Source of the DNA: DASRVA01 sp035550715
GTDB taxonomy: Bacteria > Gemmatimonadota > Gemmatimonadetes > JACCXV01 > JAHWKZ01
Direction: 5' to 3'
NCBI GenBank assembly: GCA_035550715.1
Contig: DASZOP010000147.1
Span: forward strand, 1-5,756
DNA length: 5,756 nt
The notes beneath the pieces were generated by a model that did not search any database, was not told the DNA's origin, and saw only the letters and a program-made list of their open reading frames with translations. The translations under genes were made by a program, and so were the position numbers. The number at the start of each line of letters is the position of its first letter. Positions within the stretch are counted from its first letter, which is position 1. Below are positions 1 to 5,756 of the stretch, piece by piece.

Positions 1-308
1 TCGAGCGCCTCGATCGCCTGGGCCCCGATCTCGACGCCGATGACGGTGCCGATCACCATCAGGAGCCCGAGCTTGATGTCGACGTTGCCGAGGGCGCGAT
101 GATGGCGGGCGGCGACGATCGACTTGCCCGTGATGTGCGCCATGTCGGTCCCCACGACGAAGTTCATCGGGACGCCGACCGCGTACAGGGCGGGCCCCGC
201 CAGGAAACTTCCGCCCACCCCGAAGAAGCCGCCCAGGGCACCGATCACGAAGCCGATCACGATCAGGTAGACCGGATGGATGACCTCGCCGGATATCGCG
301 AAGTCCAT
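1..308 (-). CDS. TauE/SafE (TSUP) family permease, N-terminal part
   Basis: Partial gene; 102 N-terminal residues are present and the rest lies beyond position 1. The translation begins MDFAISGEVIHPVYLIVIGF and carries the family's N-terminal signature, a glycine-rich helix GGFFGVGGSFLAGP (residues 26-39), then GTDMAH (53-58) and HRALGNVD (70-77). Hydrophobic stretches at about 11-36 and 79-98 fit the first membrane segments of this roughly 250-300 residue, multi-helix family. Known members move sulfite, sulfoacetate, other organosulfonates or related small anions across the inner membrane; the substrate here cannot be told from sequence. The ATG follows the TAG of the upstream small membrane-protein gene by 3 bp, so the two are probably co-transcribed and translationally coupled. 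Only a weak purine-rich GGACGG stretch, lying in the end of the upstream gene, precedes the start. Family assignment is firm; transport substrate is unknown. Confidence 0.9.
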   Translation of the reverse strand, partial: MDFAISGEVIHPVYLIVIGFVIGALGGFFGVGGSFLAGPALYAVGVPMNFVVGTDMAHITGKSIVAARHHRALGNVDIKLGLLMVIGTVIGVEIGAQAIEAL

Positions 309-311
309 CGG

Positions 312-560
312 CTACCGTCCGTCCATCCACGAGCGGACGAAGCGCAGCAGGTTGCCCACGACGATGTCGAGGAGGAATCCCTGACCTACGATGAGGGCGA
401 GGGCCACGACCGCGTAGGTGACCCCGGTTTCCATCGCCAGCTCGGCCACCCGGTGGTCGATCAGGAGCAGCACGCCCCACAGATAGCCGACCACCATGAC
501 GGCGTAGAGGGAGAGCTCGACCAGGAGCTCACGGACCGTCGGCTGGGATCCGCGAGGCAT
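312..560 (-). CDS. Small two-helix membrane protein upstream of TauE/SafE permease
   Basis: An 82-residue protein I do not recognise by name. It has a short polar N-terminus (MPRGSQPTVRE), a hydrophobic segment at about residues 14-34, a charged loop DHRVAELAMETG (35-46), a second hydrophobic segment at about 48-70, and a basic tail ending FVRSWMDGR. This predicts a two-helix inner-membrane protein. The ATG at 560-558 is preceded by GAGGAG (568-563), a strong Shine-Dalgarno sequence though only 2 nt from the start; the next in-frame Met (residue 22) would destroy the first helix. Its stop is 3 bp before the permease ATG, so it may be a small partner or accessory of the permease; that is inference from position only. 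The same reading frame stays open far upstream, antisense to two real genes, so an automatic caller may extend this gene wrongly. Confidence 0.75.
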   Translation of the reverse strand: MPRGSQPTVRELLVELSLYAVMVVGYLWGVLLLIDHRVAELAMETGVTYAVVALALIVGQGFLLDIVVGNLLRFVRSWMDGR

Positions 561-719
561 GGCTCCTCGGGAGCGGGTGACGAAGGCGGCGGCGGCGCTG
601 CCGGGATTGGCGCGGAAGATAACAGGGACGGGAGCCGACGTTCTGCTCGAGGCGACGATCGGGCATTCCCGGGCCCCGTCCGATATCTTGGGCGCGGCCT
701 GGAGCCAAGGGGGTAGCGC
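561..719. promoter_or_regulatory. Divergent intergenic region, expected to hold both promoters
   Basis: These 159 bp separate the minus-strand membrane-protein pair from the plus-strand gene string and are the only place for both promoters. No convincing sigma-70 pair is visible. The most AT-rich patch, AAGATAACA at 616-624, reads TGTTATCTT on the minus strand, a possible extended -10 for the leftward genes, but it lacks a recognisable -35. On the plus strand TATCTT at 684-689 is a weak -10 candidate for the rightward genes, again without a good -35. The location is well supported; the exact elements are guesses. Confidence 0.4.
707..713 (+). promoter_or_regulatory. Ribosome binding site fixing the TTG start of the transhydrogenase gene
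   Basis: AAGGGGG lies 6 nt before the TTG at 720-722. An in-frame TAG at 714-716, directly between this site and the start, rules out any upstream start. Together they decide the unusual TTG initiation codon. Confidence 0.75.
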
Positions 720-1832
720 TTGCGGATCGGAGTGCCGAGAGAGACCGCGCCGGACGAGCGGCGCGTGGCGGTCGTGCCGGAGACGGTCCGGAAGATGAAG
801 GACAAAGGCGCCGATGTCCTCGTCGAGGCGGGCGCCGGCGCTGCGGCCGCGGTTCCCGACGCCGACTACGAGGAGGCGGGAGCCCGGATCGCTCCGGTCG
901 CCGAGGTGTGGGCGGCCGACGTGGTGCTGAAGGTCGCCTCCCCCTCGGCCGAGGAAGCGGGCGGCCTGCGTCCGGATTCGGTCCTGATCTCCTTCCTCGA
1001 CCCCGACGCCGACCCGGAAGCGTTTCGCGCACTCGTGAGCTCCAGGGCCACCGTCCTCGCCATGCAGTCGGTCCCGCGCATCGCGCGCGCCCAGAAGATG
1101 GACGCCCTGTCGGCGATGGCGAACCTGGCCGGCTACAAGGCGGTGCTCGAGGCCGCCAACGCGTACGGCCGCTACTTCCCGTTGCTCATGACCGCGGCCG
1201 GCACCGTCACCCCCGCGCACGTCCTCGTGATCGGGGCCGGGGTCGCCGGCCTCTCCGCGATCGCGACCGCGCGCCGCCTGGGAGCGGTGGTCCGCGCGTT
1301 CGACCCGCGTCCGCCGGTGCGCGAGCAGGTGGAGTCGCTCGGCGCCCGGTTCATCGAGCTCGACATCGAGGCGATCGGCGAGACCACCGGAGGGTACGCG
1401 GCGGCCCAGTCCGAGGCGTTCCTGGACAAGGAACGCGAGCTCCTGGCCGGCCACGTGGCGGACGTGGACGTCGTGATCACGACCGCCGCCATCCCCGGGC
1501 AGGCGGCTCCGATCCTCATCACCGAGGACATGGCGCGCACGATGAAGCCCGGCTCGGTGATCGTGGACCTCGCCGCCGAGCGCGGCGGCAACTGCGCCCT
1601 GACCCGGCCCGGCGACCTGCATCTCGAAAACGGACTGACGGTGATCGGCTACACGGATTTTCCCTCGCGGATGGCCGAGCAGGCGAGCCTCCTCTACGCG
1701 CGCACGGTCTGGAACCTCCTCTCCCACCTGTGGGGCGACGACGGTCCGAAGATCGACCTGGCGGACGAGATCGTGACCGCCGCCGCCCTCGTCCACGCCG
1801 GCGAGGATCGCCGCCCCCGCAGGGAGGCTTGA
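720..1832 (+). CDS. pntAA: NAD(P) transhydrogenase alpha-1 subunit (soluble NAD(H)-binding domain I)
   Basis: A 370-residue protein matching the soluble domain I of proton-translocating transhydrogenase, which binds NAD(H) and exchanges hydride with the NADP(H) domain. The N-terminal lobe begins MRIGVPRETAPDERRVAVVP. The nicotinamide-site loop RIARAQKMDALS (120-131) keeps R120, Q125, D128 and S131, matching the invariant Arg, Gln, Asp and Ser of the Rhodospirillum rubrum enzyme. MTAAGTVTPAHVLVIGAGVA (157-176) leads into the Rossmann GxGxxG (172-177), with acidic D195 at the end of the second strand. VDLAAERGGN (282-291) and VIGYTDFPSR (308-317) are typical. Where alanine dehydrogenase has its catalytic His, this protein has D94 (SFLDP), arguing against that relative. 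The length and absence of C-terminal helices indicate the three-subunit arrangement, with membrane anchor PntAB as a separate gene. Neither PntAB nor PntB follows; an unrelated ligase gene starts 6 bp after the stop. Confidence 0.9.
   Translation: MRIGVPRETAPDERRVAVVPETVRKMKDKGADVLVEAGAGAAAAVPDADYEEAGARIAPVAEVWAADVVLKVASPSAEEAGGLRPDSVLISFLDPDADPEAFRALVSSRATVLAMQSVPRIARAQKMDALSAMANLAGYKAVLEAANAYGRYFPLLMTAAGTVTPAHVLVIGAGVAGLSAIATARRLGAVVRAFDPRPPVREQVESLGARFIELDIEAIGETTGGYAAAQSEAFLDKERELLAGHVADVDVVITTAAIPGQAAPILITEDMARTMKPGSVIVDLAAERGGNCALTRPGDLHLENGLTVIGYTDFPSRMAEQASLLYARTVWNLLSHLWGDDGPKIDLADEIVTAAALVHAGEDRRPRREA
1821..1827 (+). promoter_or_regulatory. Ribosome binding site for the first CapK-type ligase
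   Basis: AGGGAGG lies inside the last codons of the transhydrogenase gene, 11 nt before the GTG at 1839-1841. The spacing is a little long, so starts at the in-frame TTG (codon 9) or GTG (codon 11) remain possible, although neither has a better site. Confidence 0.5.
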
Positions 1833-1838
1833 TTCCAG

Positions 1839-3203
1839 GTGACCGCGGGTCGTCCTCGCGGGTTGCCGGTGCGCCTCGCCTGGACTGCGTGCCTGGCGGT
1901 ACGGGGGCGCGGCCAGTCCCGCTTCCCGTTCCTCGATCCGGACGAGATCCGGGGCGCGCGCGATCGGGCCGTCCGCCGGATCGTGACCCACGCCTGGCGT
2001 TCCGTGCCGGCCTACAAGGAAGCGATGCGGGACCGGGCCCTCAGGCCGGAGGACTTCAGGACCGCCGAGGACCTGGCCCGCCTCCCCCTTCTGGAAAGCC
2101 ACGACCTGCAGGTCCGTCCGGATGAGCTCCTCCCGGTCGATTATCCTCCGGACCGTGGCCTGACCCTGCGGAGCGGCGGCAGCACGGGTACGCCGCATGG
2201 GGTACGCCACGACCCCGGAGCGCTGATCGCCAACGTCGCCCACGGCGAACGGGACCGGGCGCTCGTGGCCGAGCACGTGGGACGATGGTCGGGGTATCGG
2301 CAGCTCTCGTTCATGCCACCCTTCGCGAGCGGTCCGGAGATCCAGGCGTTCGTCGCGGAACGGACGATCCGGCCGGCCGGTCTCAGGATCGAGCGGCAGA
2401 CGGCCTCCGTGTTCGAGGATTTCGAGAGGGCGGCCGCGCGCATCGACCGCGAGCGGCCGGATGTGGTCCAGGGATATGGGAGCTACATCGGATCGCTCTT
2501 CCGCCACATCGCCATGAGCGGCGGAGGGCGCCATCGTCCCCGGATGGTGACCTACAGTTCGGACGCCCTGTCGGAGGCCAACCGCGCGCTGATCGAAGAA
2601 GAGCTCGGGATCCCGGTCCTGGGCCGCTATCAGGCCATCGAGGCGCTCAAGATCGCCTTCCAGTGCGGCGCTGGACCGTGGATGCACGTGAACGAGGACC
2701 TCTACCCGGTCCGGATCGTGGACGGGGAAGGAAACACCGTCGCCGACGGCGATCCGGGGCAGGTCGTGATCTCCAACCTCGTCAATCGGGCGACCGTGCT
2801 CCTCAACTACCGTCTCGAGGATCGGGCGCGCCGTCTGCCAGGGGCCTGTCCATGCGGCCGGACGCTGCCTCGGATGTCGCTCCCCGAGGGGCGCTCGGAC
2901 GACTGGATCGCGTTGCCGTCCGGCGAGATCCTCCATCCGCTGGCGGTGCGCACCCTCTTCGTCGACGAGAGCGCCGTCTGGGAGTACCAGGTGATCCAGG
3001 AGGCGGCGAATCGGTTCCGGGTCAACCTCGTCGTGGATCCGGGGGCCGATCGGGAGGATCTGGAGCGCAGGGTCGAAACCAAGTTCACCGCCCGCCTCGG
3101 TCCGGGGACCACCGTGGCCATCGCGTTCGTCGATGCGCTCACACGCACGCCGGGGGGCAAGGTGCGGGGCTTCATGCGCCATCCCGGGCCCGCCGAGGCA
3201 TGA
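1839..3203 (+). CDS. CapK/PaaK-type adenylate-forming ligase, first of a tandem pair
   Basis: A 454-residue protein of the phenylacetate-CoA ligase/CapK branch of the ANL superfamily, which activates a carboxylate with ATP to an acyl-adenylate, often followed by CoA transfer. Visible marks in order: family N-terminal region ARDRAVRRIVTHAWRSVPAY (40-59) and AEDLARLPLL (76-85); ATP-binding loop RSGGSTGTP (111-119); GYGSY (212-216); YQAIE (264-268) at the A5 position with E268; NYRLEDRA (323-330) with the ribose-binding Asp at D328; CPCGRTLPRM (337-346), typical of this branch; and a C-terminal domain ending in TPGGKVRGF (437-445), where K441 is the expected catalytic lysine. Length is normal. 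The A7 motif has Glu where Gly is usual (YRLED instead of YRLGD). GTG start; the stop overlaps the next ATG by 4 bp. Relatives occur in capsule, exopolysaccharide and natural-product loci. Its substrate is unknown, and phenylacetate degradation is not supported by the neighbours. Confidence 0.85.
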   Translation: MTAGRPRGLPVRLAWTACLAVRGRGQSRFPFLDPDEIRGARDRAVRRIVTHAWRSVPAYKEAMRDRALRPEDFRTAEDLARLPLLESHDLQVRPDELLPVDYPPDRGLTLRSGGSTGTPHGVRHDPGALIANVAHGERDRALVAEHVGRWSGYRQLSFMPPFASGPEIQAFVAERTIRPAGLRIERQTASVFEDFERAAARIDRERPDVVQGYGSYIGSLFRHIAMSGGGRHRPRMVTYSSDALSEANRALIEEELGIPVLGRYQAIEALKIAFQCGAGPWMHVNEDLYPVRIVDGEGNTVADGDPGQVVISNLVNRATVLLNYRLEDRARRLPGACPCGRTLPRMSLPEGRSDDWIALPSGEILHPLAVRTLFVDESAVWEYQVIQEAANRFRVNLVVDPGADREDLERRVETKFTARLGPGTTVAIAFVDALTRTPGGKVRGFMRHPGPAEA

Positions 3204-4534
3204 ACTTCCTCGGGCGATCGTTCAACTCCGCCCGCCTCGCCATCCGGATCCGCCGCGAGCGCAGGCTGCCCTACCAGAGCCCGGAATGGATCGAACGGCT
3301 CCAGCGGCGCCGCATCTCGGCGATCGTCCGGCACGCCTTCCGAAGCGTCTCCTTCTACGGGGAGACGATGCGCGCCCTCGGTCTCCTTCCGGAGGAGCTT
3401 CGGCGGGCGGAGGATCTGGCCCGCCTCCCCCTGCTGGACGGGGTGACCGTCCGCCGCGACGTCGAGCGGTTCACTTCGCCTGCGGTGGGGGAGCGGGTGG
3501 CCATGCGGAGCAGCGGGAGCGGGCTCACCCACGTCCGTTCGGTCGTCTGGTGGGACGCGCCCAGCCAGCTCGCCAAGCTGGCGATCGCCGAGCGGGACCG
3601 TGCGGTCGTCGTCCGGACGCTCGGCCGCTCCTGGGGGCTTTCCCACCTGTACGTCCTGCCGGAAGCCTCGGTGAGCCTGGACCTCCGGAGCTGGTGGAAT
3701 GCCCGGATCCTGACCCCGCGGGGGCTGGCCGAGCGGAACGTGATCCCGGCCGAGCGTCCGTTCGCCGAGGTGGCGGACCGGATCGACGAGGTCCGTCCGG
3801 ACGTGGTCTATTCGTACGGCTCGTTCGCGGACCGTTTCTTCCGGTACCTGAACGGATCGGGGCGCGGGCTCGACGCCCCGGGCGTGTGGGTGTACGGGGG
3901 CGACATGCTGCCGCCCGACGGGCGCGAGCTGATCGAGCGCGGTTTCCACGTTCCCGTGCTCTCCACCTACCAGACGGTCGAGACCGGCCGCCTCGGCTTC
4001 GAGTGCGAGGCGCGGAGCGGGTTCCACCTGAACGTCGATCTGTGCGCCGTCCGGATCGTCGACGACGAGGGCCGGGACGTGGATCCGGGCGCGGCGGGGG
4101 AGGTCGTCGTCTCGAATCTCTTCAACCGGGCCACGGTTCTCCTCAACTACCGGCTCGGCGATCGCGCCGTACTGGCGACCGGTCCCTGCCCGTGCGGGCG
4201 GAGTCTACCCCGTCTGGAGCGCCTCGAGGGACGTGTCTCCGAGGTCGTGCGGCTGGCGGACGGACGGGAGGTCTCGTCGATGATCCTGCGGAACATGGTC
4301 AAGGACGAGCTCGCGTTCGCGCTCCAGTGCCAGGTCGTCCAGCCGCAGCCGGAGAGGATCGTCTGGCGGGTCGTCCCCCTCCCCGGCCAGGGGACCGAGG
4401 AGGCCCGTCGCGCGCTCCTGGACAGGACCCGCCGGCTGGTGGGGCCGGCTGTGGAGGTCGAGTTCGTGGACGAGATCGCGGTGACGGCCGGGGGCAAGCA
4501 TCTCGCCGTCGCCCCGGGCGACGCCGGGAGCTGA
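3200..4534 (+). CDS. CapK/PaaK-type ligase homolog with altered ATP-binding loop, second of a tandem pair
   Basis: A 444-residue paralog of the preceding gene, sharing RRISAIVRHAFRSVSFY-type N-terminal sequence (37-53), AEDLARLPLL (70-79), YSYGSF (204-209), STYQTVE (255-261, A5 Glu at E261), NRATVLLNYRLGDRA (309-323, D321), CPCGRSLPRLE (330-340), EGRVSEVVRLADGRE (343-357) and TAGGKHLAV (429-437, candidate catalytic K433). The unusual part is the ATP loop. Where the first copy has SGGSTGTP, this one has SSGSGLTH (104-111), keeping the Ser/Gly start but losing the Thr-Gly-x-Pro. It may bind ATP differently, use an adenylate made elsewhere, or be a non-catalytic partner of the first copy; these are inferences. 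The ATG lies in an ATGA overlap with the previous stop, with GAGG 1 nt before it, so translation is probably coupled. The frame is open well upstream inside the previous gene, so callers may place the start too early. Confidence 0.85.
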   Translation: MNFLGRSFNSARLAIRIRRERRLPYQSPEWIERLQRRRISAIVRHAFRSVSFYGETMRALGLLPEELRRAEDLARLPLLDGVTVRRDVERFTSPAVGERVAMRSSGSGLTHVRSVVWWDAPSQLAKLAIAERDRAVVVRTLGRSWGLSHLYVLPEASVSLDLRSWWNARILTPRGLAERNVIPAERPFAEVADRIDEVRPDVVYSYGSFADRFFRYLNGSGRGLDAPGVWVYGGDMLPPDGRELIERGFHVPVLSTYQTVETGRLGFECEARSGFHLNVDLCAVRIVDDEGRDVDPGAAGEVVVSNLFNRATVLLNYRLGDRAVLATGPCPCGRSLPRLERLEGRVSEVVRLADGREVSSMILRNMVKDELAFALQCQVVQPQPERIVWRVVPLPGQGTEEARRALLDRTRRLVGPAVEVEFVDEIAVTAGGKHLAVAPGDAGS

Positions 4535-4542
4535 AGCCCTCG

Positions 4543-5756
4543 GTGTGCGGCATCGGCGGCATCGTCCACGCGGATCCACTGCGGCCGGTCCGGCGCGAGG
4601 ATCTGGAGCGGATGTCGGCGGCGCTTCTCCATCGCGGCCCGGACGGAGACGGCCATTGGGTGGGAGCAGGCGCGGGGCTGGCGGTGCGGCGCCTGGCGAT
4701 CATCGATCCGGAGACGGGGGATCAGCCGCTCGCGAACGAGGACGGAACGGTCGTCCTGGTCTGCAACGGCGAGGTCTACAACCACGTCGAGCTCCGCCGC
4801 GAGCTCCTGGCCCGGGGGCACCGGTTCCGTTCGAAGTCGGACGCCGAGGTGATCGTCCATCTCTACGAGGAGCTGGGACCCTCCGCCGTGGAGCGGCTCC
4901 GGGGCATGTTCGCGTTCGCGCTGTGGGACGTCTCGCGGCGCCGGCTCCTCCTGGCCCGGGATCGCCTGGGGATCAAGTCCCTGGTCTACGTCGTGTCAAG
5001 CGACGGTCTGGTTTTCGCCTCGGAGACCAAGGCCCTCATGGCGGCGGAGAAGGTCGATCCGTCGATCGACCCGCGGGCGGTCGGTCAGCTCCTGACGCTC
5101 GGGTTCGTGCAGGGCCCGCGCACCTTCTTCGAAGGAGTTCGCAGACTCTCGCCCGGACACTGGCTGACCTGGGAGGCGGGTCGTATCGAGATGCGGCGCT
5201 ACTGGGACGTTCCCCTGACGCCGCTCGCCGACAGGCCAGGGAGGAGCGCCGCGGAGTGGAGCGCGGGGCTCGCGGAGAAGCTCGACGAGACGGTGAGGTT
5301 TCACCTGCGGAGCGACGTCCCGGTCACGAGCTGGCTCAGCGGGGGGATCGACTCGAGCGCGATCACGGCCCTCGCCTGCCGCCGTCTCGACGACCCCTTG
5401 AAGGCGATCAGCCTGACGTTCGAGGACGCCGACGCGAACGAGGTCGGCCAGGTCGGCACGCTGGCCGACTTCCCCGGCTTCGACATCGACGTCACGAGGG
5501 TGGAGTGCGGGCCCCCCGACCTGGCGTGGTACCCGGCCGCCGTGTGGCACGCCGAGGAGCCGACCGGAAAGGGCCTCGAGATCCCCCGCCTGCTCCTCTC
5601 CCGGGCCACGGCGGAGCACGGGAAGGTGGTGCTGACCGGCGAGGGCGCCGACGAGGTGCTGGCGGGGTACGGATGGTACCGCATCGAGAAGGCGCTCCGC
5701 CCCCTGGCCCTGGTGCCGGCGGGCCTGCGGCGGGCGCTGGCGCCCTTCCTCTCGCG
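4543..5756 (+). CDS. asnB: Asparagine synthetase (glutamine-hydrolysing) family amidotransferase, partial
   Basis: 404 residues are present; the C-terminus lies beyond the window and no stop is reached. The enzyme releases ammonia from glutamine in an N-terminal class II glutaminase domain and channels it to an adenylated carboxylate in the C-terminal synthetase domain. The GTG start is fixed by the nucleophile: codon 2 is Cys (fMet-CGIGGIV), exposed when the initiator Met is removed. Glutaminase marks are HRGPDG (30-35), RRLAIID (49-55), CNGEVYNH (74-81), SDAEV (99-103) and ARDRLGIKSL (138-147, with Ser where Pro is usual). The synthetase domain has the pyrophosphate loop SGGIDSS (266-272) and GEGADEVLAGY (366-376), with the Glu proposed to be catalytic at E367. 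Both active sites look intact. It starts 8 bp after the ligase stop, with only weak GAAG (4533-4536) before it. True asparagine synthesis or amidation within a polysaccharide or natural-product pathway are both possible; the context leans to the latter. Confidence 0.9.
   Translation, partial: MCGIGGIVHADPLRPVRREDLERMSAALLHRGPDGDGHWVGAGAGLAVRRLAIIDPETGDQPLANEDGTVVLVCNGEVYNHVELRRELLARGHRFRSKSDAEVIVHLYEELGPSAVERLRGMFAFALWDVSRRRLLLARDRLGIKSLVYVVSSDGLVFASETKALMAAEKVDPSIDPRAVGQLLTLGFVQGPRTFFEGVRRLSPGHWLTWEAGRIEMRRYWDVPLTPLADRPGRSAAEWSAGLAEKLDETVRFHLRSDVPVTSWLSGGIDSSAITALACRRLDDPLKAISLTFEDADANEVGQVGTLADFPGFDIDVTRVECGPPDLAWYPAAVWHAEEPTGKGLEIPRLLLSRATAEHGKVVLTGEGADEVLAGYGWYRIEKALRPLALVPAGLRRALAPFLS

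Larger units (their letters stand above)
720..5756 (+). other. Probable four-gene operon: pntAA, two CapK-type ligases, asnB-type gene
   Basis: All four genes run the same way with junctions of 6 bp gap, 4 bp overlap and 8 bp gap, leaving no room for internal promoters outside coding sequence or for terminators. No hairpin followed by a T-run is seen at any junction. The unit probably continues to the right, since the last gene is cut. Co-transcription is inferred from spacing only. Confidence 0.65.

Noticed and set aside
660..671. Short hairpin CGGGcattCCCG in the intergenic region
   Set aside because: A four-base-pair stem is expected by chance at this GC content, and no T-run follows, so it is not a supported terminator or operator.
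559..798. A 79-codon plus-strand frame across the intergenic region
   Set aside because: It overlaps both flanking gene starts, runs out of frame into the transhydrogenase gene and shows no protein-like features.
720..1832. Alanine dehydrogenase instead of transhydrogenase subunit
   Set aside because: The families share a fold and N-terminal signature, but the catalytic His of alanine dehydrogenase is replaced by D94, and the RAQ loop and C-terminal VDLAAERGGN and VIGYTD sequences are those of transhydrogenase domain I.
2067..3438. Near-identical 29-nt segments at 2067-2095 and 3410-3438 as a direct repeat element
   Set aside because: Both encode the conserved EDLARLPLL region of the paralogous ligases, so they reflect gene duplication and family conservation rather than a separate repeat or recombination site.
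2807..4027. A 406-codon minus-strand open frame opposite the two ligases
   Set aside because: It is antisense to well-supported genes, has low-complexity composition with no recognisable domain, and is typical of the shadow frames produced in GC-rich DNA.
2285..4534. One large 749-codon protein fusing part of the first ligase region to the second ligase
   Set aside because: The part before 3200 is out of frame with the true first ligase and reads as Arg/Gly/Pro-rich shadow sequence. The second ligase has a complete N-terminal family region starting at its own ATG.
4543..5756. Lasso-peptide cyclase or beta-lactam synthetase instead of an amidotransferase
   Set aside because: The nucleophile Cys2 and the glutamine-site motifs are intact, unlike the glutaminase-dead beta-lactam synthetases, and no small precursor peptide gene or lasso protease gene is visible nearby.

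Overview
The window is bacterial, dense and GC-rich (about 70% by eye), with strong G/C preference at third codon positions and TTG, GTG and ATG starts. No rRNA, tRNA, mobile element or CRISPR array is visible, so the lineage cannot be fixed. The base composition and gene content would suit a soil or sediment bacterium such as Acidobacteriota, Rokubacteria, Eisenbacteria or a deltaproteobacterial relative; this is inference only.

Layout. On the minus strand, positions 560 to 1 hold a compact two-gene unit: a small two-helix membrane protein (560-312), followed 3 bp later by the N-terminal 102 residues of a TauE/SafE (TSUP) family permease, which leaves the window at position 1. A divergent intergenic region (561-719) separates it from a tightly packed plus-strand gene string that fills the rest: a soluble NAD(P) transhydrogenase alpha-1 subunit (PntAA-type, 720-1832), two tandem paralogous CapK/PaaK-type adenylate-forming enzymes (1839-3203 and 3200-4534), and a glutamine-dependent asparagine-synthetase-type amidotransferase (4543-5756, cut by the window end). 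The junctions are a 6 bp gap, a 4 bp ATGA overlap and an 8 bp gap, so the four genes are probably one transcript.

How the genes may work together. The CapK-type ligases would activate a carboxylate as an acyl-adenylate (or acyl-CoA), and the AsnB-type enzyme would transfer glutamine-derived nitrogen to an adenylated carboxylate. CapK-like and AsnB-like genes often occur together in surface-polysaccharide or natural-product loci, so the window may show the left edge of such a locus continuing to the right. The PntAA gene is the odd member: the membrane subunits PntAB and PntB that normally follow it are absent, and the ligase gene begins 6 bp after its stop. The second ligase has lost the usual Thr-Gly-x-Pro part of the ATP-binding loop while the first keeps it. 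These two points are the most unusual things here. I did not find a clearly new system.
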